The position numbers were made by a program, and so were the translations under genes. A model generated the notes under the pieces. The model was not told the DNA's origin and did no database searches. It worked only from the letters and a program-made list of their open reading frames with translations. From Pedobacter sp. BMA (GTDB taxonomy: Bacteria > Bacteroidota > Bacteroidia > Sphingobacteriales > Sphingobacteriaceae), in NCBI RefSeq assembly GCF_001027745.1, contig NZ_LECU01000004.1, forward strand, positions 558,001 through 622,000: 64,000 nucleotides of DNA. Reading direction: 5' to 3'. The stretch's first letter is position 1, and every line of letters starts with the position of its first letter. Of this stretch, positions 45,645-53,805 are shown one piece after another.

Positions 45645-46655
45645 TTAAGCAAGTAGCTGTTCCTTGTATTCTTCTAAAATAGATTTAAACTGATCAACAA
45701 CTTCATGTAGTTTATGGTCTGACGCACCTCCTGCAGCATTTCTATGCCCCCCTCCATTGAAGTATTTCTTACAGATTTCATTAGCAGGAAAATCTCCGGT
45801 TGAACGAACAGACAACTTTACTTTATCCGTACGCTCCACAATCAATGCTGCCAGTTTAATGCCGTTAATTGATAAAGCATAATTTACAACACCTTCCGTA
45901 TCCCCGGTAGCACTATGATACTGTGCCAATTCCTCTTTAGTTACCGATATAATTGCAGTATTAAACTCTCTTAAAACTTCAAGCTTATTCGATAAACAAT
46001 AGCCTAAAAAGCGTAAGCGGTTTTCGCTGGCATTATCGTAAACCAACTGATGAATTTTCCAATGCTCGGCACCAAGGTCGATCAGGTTTGCCGCAATGCG
46101 ATAAACATCCGACGTGGCAGATTCAAAACGAAACGAACCCGAATCTGTCATAATCCCCGTATACAAACAAGATGCAACATCTTTATTGATCCCGGCTTTG
46201 TCCTCAAGTTGATTTACGATGAAGTCGTAAACTAATTGTGCAGCCGCACAGGCATTAATATCCCAGTGGCGGTAATCGTCAAAATCTTCGGGCTCGAGAT
46301 GATGGTCAATCATCACTTTTGTAGATTTCGAAGCCCTCACCAATTCACCTAACTCATTAATACGGCTTAGCGTATTAAAGTCCAGACAAAAAATGATCGA
46401 TGCCTCATCCACCAGCTGTGCTGCCTTCTCCTGGTCTTCAGTAAAAATAATAACGTCCGAATTATTTGGCATCCAATGTAAAAAGGTTGGATAGTCCGTT
46501 GGAGTGATCACCTTAACATGATGTCCCTTCTGAATCAGATACCCGTAAAGACCCAGTGAAGAACCCATTGCATCACCATCAGGTTTGTGGTGCGTGGTAA
46601 TCACAATTCGTTGTGGAGTAGCTAATAAGGATTTTAATTCTGTAAGTGTTATCAT
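45645..46655 (-). CDS. nrnA: DHH phosphoesterase (bifunctional oligoribonuclease/PAP phosphatase)
   Basis: A 336-residue protein with the DHH motifs HHKPDGDAMGSS (23-34), FCLDFN and MIDHHLEPE, followed by the DHHA1 domain with GGGHRNAAGG. NrnA degrades nanoRNAs to mononucleotides and removes the 3'-phosphate of PAP, a sulfate-assimilation by-product. Bacteroidota lack Orn, so this type of enzyme is expected to fill the role. It carries its own -7 box (46669-46676). Confidence 0.93.
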   Translation of the reverse strand: MITLTELKSLLATPQRIVITTHHKPDGDAMGSSLGLYGYLIQKGHHVKVITPTDYPTFLHWMPNNSDVIIFTEDQEKAAQLVDEASIIFCLDFNTLSRINELGELVRASKSTKVMIDHHLEPEDFDDYRHWDINACAAAQLVYDFIVNQLEDKAGINKDVASCLYTGIMTDSGSFRFESATSDVYRIAANLIDLGAEHWKIHQLVYDNASENRLRFLGYCLSNKLEVLREFNTAIISVTKEELAQYHSATGDTEGVVNYALSINGIKLAALIVERTDKVKLSVRSTGDFPANEICKKYFNGGGHRNAAGGASDHKLHEVVDQFKSILEEYKEQLLA

Positions 46656-46668
46656 ATTTTAAGAGTTG

Positions 46669-46676
46669 CAAAGCTA
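46669..46676 (-). promoter_or_regulatory. Putative -7 box (TAGCTTTG) of nrnA
   Basis: An exact TAnnTTTG box 13 bases before the ATG at 46655. Confidence 0.45.
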
Positions 46677-46736
46677 AGTAAAAATTAATATTATTAGATG
46701 TATTTAACTATCCTTTTATATTCATCAATTAAAACG

Positions 46737-46744
46737 TATTTTTG
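46737..46744 (+). promoter_or_regulatory. Putative -7 box (TATTTTTG) of ndk
   Basis: An exact TAnnTTTG box 24 bases before the ndk ATG. It is followed by GCACAA, giving a likely short leader. Confidence 0.45.
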
Positions 46745-46768
46745 CACAAAATTTGATATCAAAACACA

Positions 46769-47188
46769 ATGAGCACGAATAGAACTTTTACTATGATCAA
46801 GCCTGATGCAGTTGCAAATGGCCACATCGGATCAATCATCAACGACATCACCAATGCAGGTTTTACAATCATTGCATTAAAATATACTAAGCTAACAGAC
46901 GAAACTGCAGGTCAGTTCTATGCTGTTCACGCTGAGCGTCCTTTCTACAAAGATTTAGTAGGCTTCATGTCTTCAGGTCCAATTGTAGCTGCTATTCTGG
47001 AGAAAGATAACGCAGTAGAAGATTTTAGAAAACTGATCGGCGCAACAAACCCTGCAGAAGCAGCAGAAGGTACAATCCGTCAGAAATATGCAAAGTCAAT
47101 CGATGCAAATGCAGTTCACGGGTCAGATTCTGATGAAAATGCAGAAATTGAAGGAAACTTCTTCTTTAAAGCCGACGAACGTTTCTAA
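46769..47188 (+). CDS. ndk: Nucleoside diphosphate kinase
   Basis: A 139-residue protein with all NDK marks: [17 protein letters not shown] at the N-terminus and the active-site His117 in [12 protein letters not shown]. It transfers the gamma-phosphate of ATP to other NDPs by a phospho-His intermediate and balances nucleotide pools. Divergent from nrnA, with a strong terminator at 47211. Confidence 0.98.
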   Translation: MSTNRTFTMIKPDAVANGHIGSIINDITNAGFTIIALKYTKLTDETAGQFYAVHAERPFYKDLVGFMSSGPIVAAILEKDNAVEDFRKLIGATNPAEAAEGTIRQKYAKSIDANAVHGSDSDENAEIEGNFFFKADERF

Positions 47189-47210
47189 GCTTTATATCAA
47201 GTTATAAAAC

Positions 47211-47240
47211 AATAAAACCCCGAACATTCGGGGTTTTATT
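47211..47240 (+). terminator. Terminator of ndk
   Basis: A perfect 14-bp inverted repeat (AATAAAACCCCGAA and its complement) with only two bases between the arms. The + strand ends in TTTTATTGTTTT. Confidence 0.85.
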
Positions 47241-47316
47241 GTTTTAGCATTTTTGTATCTTTCGGCTCAAAATAATCAAACCAATTAATCGTTAGCAATA
47301 ACAACAATCACACATA

Positions 47317-48081
47317 ATGAAAAAAATTTTATTAGCGGCTTGTTTATCAGGATTAGCCGTTACATCTTATGCACAAACCAAAACAGTAGCAAAGAAACCT
47401 GTTGCAAAAAAAACCACCCTGCCAGCTAAGCCTGCCGTAATTGGTTTGAAATCAAGCCTTGACTCCACAAGTTACGCTTTTGGAACATCCATTGGATCAA
47501 GCCTTAAATCAACAGGGCTCTCCACATTAAATTATGATGTTTTACTAAAAGGATTGAAAGATGCATTCAATGGCACTAAAACTTACCTGACTCAGGAGCA
47601 GGCACAACAATGCATCAATGAAGCCATCTCAAAAGCATCTTTTGTAAAAAACAAGGCAGAAGCCGAAGCAAATAAAATTAAATATGCACCCATGATAAAA
47701 GAAGGACAAACATTTTTAGAGGAAAATAAAAAACGCGCTGGTGTTCACACCACTGCAAGCGGTTTACAATATGAGGTTTTAACTGAAGGAACAGGAACTA
47801 AGCCTGTAGCTACTGATTCAGTTCTCGTACACTACAAAGGAACATTATTAAATGGTAAACAGTTTGATAGTTCTTACGACAGAGGCGAGCCAATCAGTTT
47901 CCCGTTAAACAGGGTAATTGCAGGTTGGACAGAAGGAGTTCAATTAATGTCTGCTGGTTCCAAATATAAATTCTTTATCCCGTACAACCTGGCTTATGGC
48001 GAGCGTGGTGCTGGTGCAGATATTCCACCATATAGCGCGCTAATATTTGAGGTTGAGCTATTGAAGGTTAACGGCAAATAA
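47317..48081 (+). CDS. Mip/FkpA-type FKBP peptidyl-prolyl isomerase
   Basis: A 254-residue exported protein (signal peptide AVTSYAQ). An N-terminal helical dimerisation domain (SYAFGTSIGSSLKSTG, long helix EANKIKYAPMIKEGQTFLEENK) is followed by a canonical FKBP domain (GLQYEVLTEGTG, VLVHYKGTLLNGKQFDSSYDRGEP, VIAGWTEGVQLMSAGSKYKFFIP, IPPYSALIFEVELL). This is the periplasmic chaperone-isomerase layout of FkpA and Mip. It is unrelated in architecture to the two lipoprotein FKBPs nearby, giving three isomerases within 5 kb. Confidence 0.95.
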   Translation: MKKILLAACLSGLAVTSYAQTKTVAKKPVAKKTTLPAKPAVIGLKSSLDSTSYAFGTSIGSSLKSTGLSTLNYDVLLKGLKDAFNGTKTYLTQEQAQQCINEAISKASFVKNKAEAEANKIKYAPMIKEGQTFLEENKKRAGVHTTASGLQYEVLTEGTGTKPVATDSVLVHYKGTLLNGKQFDSSYDRGEPISFPLNRVIAGWTEGVQLMSAGSKYKFFIPYNLAYGERGAGADIPPYSALIFEVELLKVNGK

Positions 48082-48141
48082 CGCACCTGCTAAAACTTTT
48101 TTCTGACACTAATGTTAGGACTATACAAATTGACATTAATT

Positions 48142-48318
48142 ATGAAAAGAGTATTACCTTTAGCACTGATCGCATTTTTATGCACTACCTTATCGAGTTG
48201 TGAACTTATAGGAGGTATTTTTAAAGCCGGCGTTTGGTCGGGTATTATTATAGTTGTAGTAGTGGTTGCATTACTGATATGGATTCTTGCAAAAGTTTTC
48301 GGAGGCGGTAAGAGCTAG
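48142..48318 (+). CDS. Small lipoprotein-like membrane protein
   Basis: A 58-residue peptide from MKRVLPLAL. A longer start at 48112 adds ten residues and spoils the signal sequence. It has a lipobox-like LSSCELIGG and then a single Val/Ile-rich span (about 26-48, IIIVVVVVALLIWIL) ending KVFGGGKS. Peptides of this shape are common in Bacteroidota, have been loosely named in databases and have no known function. It lies 60 bases after the FKBP gene and before a terminator. Confidence 0.7.
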   Translation: MKRVLPLALIAFLCTTLSSCELIGGIFKAGVWSGIIIVVVVVALLIWILAKVFGGGKS

Positions 48319-48371
48319 TTTGAGATCCCCTCAAAATCAACACTCAAAGAAAATAAGTAAAAATAATATTA

Positions 48372-48403
48372 AGGCTGATAAATTTTTTATTTATCAGCCT
48401 TTT
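48372..48403. terminator. Bidirectional terminator between the small lipoprotein gene and DUF721
   Basis: AAGGCTGATAAAT (48372-48384) pairs with ATTTATCAGCCTT (48390-48402), followed on the + strand by T's. Confidence 0.85.
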
Positions 48404-48404
48404 T

Positions 48405-48695
48405 TTAAAGGAAGATCATTTCAGTAATCACTTCGCTGCCTGCATGCTCATTGAGTTTTTGAATAATCCCCTGCCGCACCATAACCAGTTCATTTTTGAT
48501 TACGGAAGATTCTATCCTGATAAACAGTTTCTTATCACGAATATAAATTTGGGTAGTTCGGTTAGCAATTGCGGTTCCCATAATTTCAGGCCAGATAGCA
48601 ACAATTGATGTCTCATCGAATTTTCGACGCAGTCGATACACGTCCAGCATCTTGCTAACGGCATCTTTCATAGTAATATCATTGGGTTTACGCAT
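48405..48695 (-). CDS. DUF721 (DciA-like) protein
   Basis: A 96-residue protein with the DUF721 core: KMLDVYRLRRKFDETSIVAIWPEIMGTAIANRT and KKLFIRIESSVIKNELVMVRQGIIQKLNE. DciA, in the same family, loads the replicative helicase in many bacteria that lack DnaC; whether this short protein does so is inference. It overlaps recF by eight bases, a pairing seen across Bacteroidota and consistent with a replication or repair role. Confidence 0.88.
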   Translation of the reverse strand: MRKPNDITMKDAVSKMLDVYRLRRKFDETSIVAIWPEIMGTAIANRTTQIYIRDKKLFIRIESSVIKNELVMVRQGIIQKLNEHAGSEVITEMIFL

Positions 48696-49791
48696 TGTTT
48701 ATCTGTCCTTCTTTTACTTCAAATATACTTACCTCTGCATCAATTTCCTCAAAAATAGACTTCACCCGCTCTATGCCTGTATCAGTAATAAAGATCTGAC
48801 CAAAATCATGGTGCGACACCATTTGCATCAATTTTTGCACCCTTTTATCATCAAGCTTATCGAAAATGTCATCTAGCAACAAAATGGGTTTAAATCCCTT
48901 GTTCTTTGAAAGATAGGCGTATTGAGCAAGCTTTAAAGCAATAAGGAAGGATTTCTGTTGACCCTGCGAACCAAATTTCTTAAGTGGCATTTCACTGAGA
49001 GAAAAAACCAGTTCATCTTTATGAATTCCTGTAGTTGTACGCTCTAAAACACGATCCTTTTCTACAGACCTTTTCAACAGTTCCTCAAAAGCGGTATCAT
49101 TCAGCTGAGATTGATATAAAACTTCTACGAACTCCTTACTTTCGGTAAGGTAGTTATAATATTGGCTAAACAATGGAATAAACTCATCCATAAACGCCTT
49201 TCTTGTTGCAAAAATACTGTTGCCCGCGCTTACCAGTCGCTCATCCAGTATTTCCAGCAACGTCGGGTCATACTTTCGTGTAATAGCAACCTGCTTCAGG
49301 AAAGAATTTCTGTTTTGAAGAATCCGGTTATAAATAATTAGCTGATCCAGATATTGTGAATCAGTTTGCGAAATCACGTTGTCAATAAACTTTCTGCGCT
49401 CCTCACTACCCTCCATAATCAGGTTAACGTCGTAAGGAGAAACCATTACCACCGGAAAAAGGCCAATGTGATCGGCCAGCTTTTCATATTCCTTCTTATT
49501 TCGCTTAAATTGTTTTTTCTGATTCCGCTTTACACCACAACTGATTTTGTCATTCTTCTCGTTGCGGTCAAAATCTCCCTGAATCATAAAAACCTCCTCG
49601 CCGGTTTTAATCTGTTGGGTATCGATGGGGTTGAAGTAACTTTTACACAAACACAGGTAATGAATGGCATCGAGCATATTCGTTTTGCCTGAACCATTAT
49701 CTCCGGTAAAAACGTTTACGGTTTCTGAGAAACGAACCTCCGCGTCACCATAGTTCTTGAAATTTAAAAGGGTAAGATTCTTTAACCACAT
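48688..49791 (-). CDS. recF: DNA replication and repair protein RecF
   Basis: A 367-residue SMC-like ATPase. Walker A GDNGSGKT is at 30-37, the ABC signature is in KFGSQGQQKSF and Walker B is PILLLDDIFDKLD. With RecO and RecR it loads RecA at single-strand gaps. The coiled-coil arm is short, as normal for RecF. A perfect -7 box lies ten bases before the start. Confidence 0.97.
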   Translation of the reverse strand: MWLKNLTLLNFKNYGDAEVRFSETVNVFTGDNGSGKTNMLDAIHYLCLCKSYFNPIDTQQIKTGEEVFMIQGDFDRNEKNDKISCGVKRNQKKQFKRNKKEYEKLADHIGLFPVVMVSPYDVNLIMEGSEERRKFIDNVISQTDSQYLDQLIIYNRILQNRNSFLKQVAITRKYDPTLLEILDERLVSAGNSIFATRKAFMDEFIPLFSQYYNYLTESKEFVEVLYQSQLNDTAFEELLKRSVEKDRVLERTTTGIHKDELVFSLSEMPLKKFGSQGQQKSFLIALKLAQYAYLSKNKGFKPILLLDDIFDKLDDKRVQKLMQMVSHHDFGQIFITDTGIERVKSIFEEIDAEVSIFEVKEGQINNA

Positions 49792-49801
49792 AGATATGTC
49801 A

Positions 49802-49809
49802 CAAATTTA
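49802..49809 (-). promoter_or_regulatory. Putative -7 box (TAAATTTG) of recF
   Basis: An exact TAnnTTTG box ten bases before the recF ATG at 49791. Confidence 0.42.
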
Positions 49810-49850
49810 CCGTTTTTTAACCTCTTAATATCCATTGTTCAAAATTAAGG

Positions 49851-49880
49851 TTGATAAGACTAAAAAAAATTGTACTTTCA
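49851..49880 (+). promoter_or_regulatory. Putative promoter (TTG-N19-TACTTTCA) of the hypothetical gene at 49898
   Basis: TTG at 49851-49853 is 19 bases from TACTTTCA at 49873-49880. It resembles the promoter at 50376, including the same AAGGTTGATA around -33. It lies inside the longer reading of the ORF, which argues for the start at 49898. Confidence 0.4.
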
Positions 49881-49897
49881 TTGCAAGTAAAAACGAT

Positions 49898-50308
49898 ATG
49901 GTTGCACAAAAAATGCTCGAGGGTAACGTTCTTTGGTCATACGATCATGAGCTTACGGAAGATAAAAGCTTAAACTGGTACAAAAAAATTGCAGGTCTCT
50001 TTTCATTTTTAAAACCCATACACAAACATGAAGGAAATATCCTGCTGGCGTCGAATGGTATTTTTATTACCGGAGATAAACAACTGGAATTGCCCATTTC
50101 CCACATCGAGGAAGTATACATGGGTTTCGATGAACTTTTTCCCCCTTCTGCCGTAAAAAACTTTGGCTTGTTCTGGCAACCCCTTCGGATCAGGTCAACC
50201 ATAAGCCGTTCCGAAAGTCAGACAGTATACCTGGTTATTAACCATTCGGGCATATTCAGTGATAATCAAACCTGGTTTAATGCACTCATCAGCCTGTTGC
50301 GCAAATAA
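49898..50308 (+). CDS. Hypothetical protein, cytoplasmic
   Basis: A 136-residue protein from MVAQKMLEGNVLWSYDHEL; a start at 49835 is possible but a promoter-like site lies within that extension. No signal peptide or span. It looks like an alpha/beta sheet protein with alternating strands (NILLASNGIFITGDKQLELPISHIEEVYMG, QPLRIRSTISRSESQTVYLVI) that recall a PH-like or GRAM-like fold, but I cannot assign a family. Conserved aromatic and acidic residues (VYMGFDELFPP) may be a binding surface. Divergent from recF. Confidence 0.65.
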   Translation: MVAQKMLEGNVLWSYDHELTEDKSLNWYKKIAGLFSFLKPIHKHEGNILLASNGIFITGDKQLELPISHIEEVYMGFDELFPPSAVKNFGLFWQPLRIRSTISRSESQTVYLVINHSGIFSDNQTWFNALISLLRK

Positions 50309-50375
50309 TCTCCCGACAATCGATTTTACACCATGCTAATCCATTAACGATTAATTAAATACTTCAAAATAAAGG

Positions 50376-50405
50376 TTGATACTTTGATTGAAAAATGTAT
50401 TTTTG
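50376..50405 (+). promoter_or_regulatory. Promoter of the TPR gene (TTG-N19-TATTTTTG)
   Basis: TTG at 50376-50378, 19 bases, then TATTTTTG at 50398-50405, an exact -7 box. It is 23 bases before the ATG. Confidence 0.6.
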
Positions 50406-50428
50406 CAATCTTAATTTTTTAAACAAAC

Positions 50429-51094
50429 ATGTCTACAACAGATAATCAGACAATTCAACCCGTTAAAAAAGGTTCATTCTTACAGGAAAATAACAAAAGC
50501 ATATTGTTCATTGCAGGTGCTGTAGTTTTATTAATCTTAGTATATCTTTGGTATCAGGGTGTGTATTTAAAAGGCCGCGCTGAGGAAGCTGCCAGCAAAA
50601 TGTATAAAGCAGAGCAATACATTGGTGTAGACTCATTATCTAACAAAGCCATCAAAGGTGGCAGTGGATATGAAGGCTTAGAGCAGATTGCTAAAGAATA
50701 TGACAATACAAAATCTGCAAACTTAGCAAACTTATACCTTGGTGGCATTTACTTACGTAAAGGTGAATACAAACAGGCTGTAGATGCATTAAGCAAATAT
50801 AGTGCTACAGGTAGCCCGGTTGCCGATCCATTGGCTTTAGGTTTATTAGGTGATGCTTACAGCGAATTGAAAGATTTCAAACAAGCAGCAACTTACTACA
50901 AAAAGGCCGCTGATAAAGCTAGTAAATTTACTTCCCCTATGTTCCTTAAAAAATTAGGCCTGGTAAACGAAAACCTTAAAGATTTTAACGGAGCAGTTGA
51001 TGCTTATACTAAAATCAAAACACAATACCCTGAAAGTGCCGAAGCTCAGTTAGTTGATGCTTACATCGCACGGGCACAAGAACAAGTTAAATAA
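50429..51094 (+). CDS. TPR-repeat protein with N-terminal membrane anchor (YfgM-like)
   Basis: A 221-residue protein: a short cytoplasmic N-terminus, one span (about 26-46, FIAGAVVLLILVYLWYQG) and a periplasmic domain of tetratricopeptide repeats (ANLYLGGIYLRKGEYKQAVDAL, ALGLLGDAYSELKDFKQAATYYKKA, KLGLVNENLKDFNGAVDAYTKI). The layout matches the YfgM family, which binds SecYEG and periplasmic chaperones. That role here is inference. Monocistronic with promoter and terminator. Confidence 0.88.
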   Translation: MSTTDNQTIQPVKKGSFLQENNKSILFIAGAVVLLILVYLWYQGVYLKGRAEEAASKMYKAEQYIGVDSLSNKAIKGGSGYEGLEQIAKEYDNTKSANLANLYLGGIYLRKGEYKQAVDALSKYSATGSPVADPLALGLLGDAYSELKDFKQAATYYKKAADKASKFTSPMFLKKLGLVNENLKDFNGAVDAYTKIKTQYPESAEAQLVDAYIARAQEQVK

Positions 51095-51117
51095 TCATTA
51101 ACTCACTATAATACTGG

Positions 51118-51145
51118 AAAGACCATCGGAAGATGGTCTTTTTTT
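51118..51145 (+). terminator. Terminator of the TPR gene
   Basis: AAAGACCATC and GATGGTCTTT pair around GGAA and run into a T-tract. Confidence 0.85.
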
Positions 51146-51208
51146 GTTTACTAACTCCGCTTATCGCCAGTCCCCCTTTCCGAAAAGCCTGGCTAAGCAC
51201 TGTCTGAC

Positions 51209-51769
51209 TTACTTATTGAAAGCAGTCATCGTATGCGCCGGTCCCACAGTAACAAAGCTTTTAACCAGATCAACACTCTTATCTATCAATGCAGGAAGTT
51301 CCGGTTGTTCATTTTTGTCAAACAGGCCTAATACAAAATCTATCTGCCTGCCTTTAGGATAGTCGTTACCAATACCGAAACGCAAACGTGCATAATTTTG
51401 TCCCCCGCAAACTTCTTCAATACTCTTAAGCCCGTTATGGCCTGCACTCGACCCCTGCAGTTTTAAACGAAGCTTTCCCAGTGGCAATGCCAGATCATCA
51501 ACAATAACCAAAACATGCTCTGGCGCAATCTTAAGCTCCTTCATCCAGTAATTCACAGCCTTCCCACTCAAATTCATAAATGTAGTCGGCTTAATCACAT
51601 GTAGCTTTTTACCTTTATAACCCACTTCCGAATAATAAGCCAAACGAAGATTATCAAAGCTTCCATTTAAACCTTTAACCAACTCATCCGCAATATCGAA
51701 ACCAATATTGTGTCGGGTATGTGCATAATCAGGTCCAATATTACCTAAGCCAACTATAAGATACTTCAT
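51209..51769 (-). CDS. pth: Peptidyl-tRNA hydrolase
   Basis: A 186-residue protein from MKYLIVGLGN; the open frame extends to 51811 but the terminator of rplY and the -7 box lie in that part. The catalytic His20 is in HTRHNIGFD, with GKAVNYWMKEL, VIVDDLALPLGKLRLK and GSSAGHNGLKSIEE conserved. It releases peptides from stalled peptidyl-tRNAs. The predicted promoter box is four bases before the ATG, so the mRNA may be leaderless. Confidence 0.97.
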   Translation of the reverse strand: MKYLIVGLGNIGPDYAHTRHNIGFDIADELVKGLNGSFDNLRLAYYSEVGYKGKKLHVIKPTTFMNLSGKAVNYWMKELKIAPEHVLVIVDDLALPLGKLRLKLQGSSAGHNGLKSIEEVCGGQNYARLRFGIGNDYPKGRQIDFVLGLFDKNEQPELPALIDKSVDLVKSFVTVGPAHTMTAFNK

Positions 51770-51773
51770 GCCG

Positions 51774-51781
51774 CAAAGGTA
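51774..51781 (-). promoter_or_regulatory. Putative -7 box (TACCTTTG) of pth, overlapping the rplY terminator
   Basis: An exact TAnnTTTG box whose first T is the last base of the terminator's T9 tract. It lies four bases before the pth ATG. Confidence 0.45.
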
Positions 51782-51816
51782 AAAAAAAACGGTGCAAAAT
51801 GAATTTTGCACCGTTT
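51781..51816 (-). terminator. Terminator of the prs-rplY unit
   Basis: A perfect 14-bp stem (AAACGGTGCAAAAT and its complement) with a two-base loop centre, then T9 on the minus strand. It lies between rplY and pth and separates them. Confidence 0.88.
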
Positions 51817-51848
51817 AAACCTGTAAACAGGAATACTTAAAAAGCTAA

Positions 51849-52433
51849 CTATTTCTTTCCTTTAGCAGCTTCAGTTTCTGCTTGTTTTAATGCTCTTGAC
51901 ATTGCAACTGAAACGATAGTATCTTCAGGAGTATTAGTGATCGTGTAACCTTCAACTTTAAGGTCACGAACACGGAATAAATTCCCAACTTCTAACTTTT
52001 CTAAGCTCACTTCAACATTTTGTGGCATGTTTGCAGGTAATGCTTTAACACGAAGCTTACGTAACTTCTGGATTAATTTACCCCCCATTTTAACACCTGG
52101 AGAAGTTCCTGTTAATTTAACTGGAATTTCCATGATGATTTCTTTGTCGTCAAATAACTGAAGAAAATCGATGTGTAATAATACATCAGTTAATGGGTGA
52201 TATTGAGTGTCTTTTACGATAGCTTTAGTTTTAGCACCGTTAACATCAATTTCAACAAAGTTCACTTCTGGAGTGTAAATAACATCTCTTAAATCAGCAA
52301 TAACCACAGATAAGTGTTTTTGCTCTGTTCCACCATACAATACCGCTGGAACCTTACCTTCGTAACGAAGTTCCTTGGCATCGCGTTTCCCTACGTTCTC
52401 TCTTGGAGAACCGCTAATAGCGATTGTTTTCAT
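51849..52433 (-). CDS. rplY: 50S ribosomal protein L25/general stress protein Ctc
   Basis: A 194-residue two-domain L25: an N-terminal 5S-rRNA-binding domain (AISGSPRENVGKRDAKELR, VPAVLYGG, HLSVVIADLRDVIYTPE) and a C-terminal TL5-type domain (IIMEIPVKLTGTSPGVKMGGKL, LPANMPQNVEVSLEKL). The tail is Lys-rich. It sits downstream of prs and is followed by a strong terminator. Confidence 0.96.
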   Translation of the reverse strand: MKTIAISGSPRENVGKRDAKELRYEGKVPAVLYGGTEQKHLSVVIADLRDVIYTPEVNFVEIDVNGAKTKAIVKDTQYHPLTDVLLHIDFLQLFDDKEIIMEIPVKLTGTSPGVKMGGKLIQKLRKLRVKALPANMPQNVEVSLEKLEVGNLFRVRDLKVEGYTITNTPEDTIVSVAMSRALKQAETEAAKGKK

Positions 52434-52518
52434 TTTATTTTTATTTATTTATTAGTAATAAGTATTGCGTTGCGGGCATCAGACCTAAGCCTTTAAACCT
52501 CAACGTTCCACCTAAATT

Positions 52519-53460
52519 TTAAACTCTAAACAGGTCACTGATCGAACCATGCTCATTCACATTGGCAATTGCCCTTGCAAATAAACTGGCTGTACTCAAA
52601 ACTCTGATCTTTCCACTCTCCCTTTTCAAAGGTATCGTATCCGTAACAATCAACTCAGTTAAAACCGAATTTTCTACAGTTTCGATAGCTTTACCCGATA
52701 ATACAGCATGTGTACAAACAGCTCTAACACTTGCAGCGCCGTTTTCCATAATCAAAGCAGCCGCTTTCGATAGTGTGCCGGCAGTGTCGCAAATATCGTC
52801 AATTAAAACCACATCCTGCCCTGTCACATCACCAATGATCGACATCGACTCAATTTCATTAGCACGCTTACGGCGTTTATCACAAATAATCACCTCAGCA
52901 TTGAAAAACTTTGCAAAAGTGCGGGCCCTGTACGAACCTCCCATATCCGGAGATGCAATAGTTAAATTTTTTAACCCCAAACTCTTGATATAAGGAACAA
53001 ATATCACCGATCCATCCAGGTGATCTACCGGAATATCAAAAAATCCCTGAATCTGCGCAGCGTGCAAATCCATTGTCATGATGCGGTGAATACCAGCAGA
53101 CTTCAATAAATTAGCAACTAACTTAGCACCAATGGCCACACGCGGTTTATCCTTTCTGTCCTGACGGGCTAAACCATAGTAAGGAACAACTGCAGTAATG
53201 TAATGTGCCGACGCGCGTTTAGCAGCATCAACCATCAACAAAAGCTCCATTAAATTATCACTTGGCTGATAAGTAGACTGAATAAGAAAAACATCACAGC
53301 CACGTATAGATTCATCAAAAGAAGGTTGGAATTCGCCATCACTGAATTTGTGAATGGTTACATCACCAAGTGGTTTACCGTATTGCTCGGCAATTTTAAG
53401 TGATAGTCCTCTTGAACCTGTTCCGGAGAATAATTTTACCGGGTTAAACTGCAATGGCAT
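52519..53460 (-). CDS. prs: Ribose-phosphate pyrophosphokinase
   Basis: A 313-residue PRPP synthase: KLFSGTGSRGLSLKIAEQYG, FSDGEFQPSFDESIRG, MDLHAAQIQGFFDIPVDHL, SPDMGGSYRARTFA and the PRPP loop VVLIDDICDTAGTL. It makes PRPP for purine, pyrimidine, His and NAD synthesis. Upstream is the tRNA-Gln gene with its own terminator; downstream is rplY, an arrangement common in Bacteroidota. Confidence 0.97.
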   Translation of the reverse strand: MPLQFNPVKLFSGTGSRGLSLKIAEQYGKPLGDVTIHKFSDGEFQPSFDESIRGCDVFLIQSTYQPSDNLMELLLMVDAAKRASAHYITAVVPYYGLARQDRKDKPRVAIGAKLVANLLKSAGIHRIMTMDLHAAQIQGFFDIPVDHLDGSVIFVPYIKSLGLKNLTIASPDMGGSYRARTFAKFFNAEVIICDKRRKRANEIESMSIIGDVTGQDVVLIDDICDTAGTLSKAAALIMENGAASVRAVCTHAVLSGKAIETVENSVLTELIVTDTIPLKRESGKIRVLSTASLFARAIANVNEHGSISDLFRV

Positions 53461-53480
53461 GATCCGTGTAGTTTACGGTT

Positions 53481-53518
53481 AAAAAAAATCGGATCATATC
53501 TGTTAAGATACGATCCGA
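53481..53518 (-). terminator. Terminator of tRNA-Gln
   Basis: TCGGATC/GATCCGA and TATC/GATA pair with one mismatch around TGTTAA, followed by T8 on the minus strand. Confidence 0.8.
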
Positions 53519-53530
53519 ACTAAAATTTAG

Positions 53531-53601
53531 TTGTCCGACCTGGATTCGAACCAAGACAAACGGTACCAAAAACCGTTGTACTACCCTTATACTATCGGAC
53601 A
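53531..53601 (-). tRNA. tRNA-Gln (anticodon TTG)
   Basis: The 71-nt cloverleaf has acceptor TGTCCGA/TCGGACA with discriminator A, anticodon arm ACGGT-TTTTGGT-ACCGT (anticodon TTG), and a T-arm with GGTTCGAATCC. CCA is not encoded. A -7 box TACATTTG lies upstream and a terminator downstream, so it is a monocistronic tRNA gene. Confidence 0.95.
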
Positions 53602-53645
53602 AACTTTCAAATTTTCTTTTGAGATTACCTCCTCAAAAGCGAATG

Positions 53646-53676
53646 CAAATGTAGGCAGCATATTTTAATTATGCAA
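53646..53676 (-). promoter_or_regulatory. Promoter of tRNA-Gln (TTG-N20-TACATTTG)
   Basis: TTG at 53674-53676 and an exact TACATTTG at 53646-53653 (minus strand), 44 bases before the tRNA 5' end. Confidence 0.6.
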
Positions 53677-53805
53677 GAGTGTATTTAAAAAAAATTAAAA
53701 TTTATTGCTAACTAATTGAAGATCAAAAAATATTTTTTCTTCCATGCAACGCTGCATTTCAAAATCCGACTATTAACAATAACCTATAACTGATTAACTG
53801 AAACC

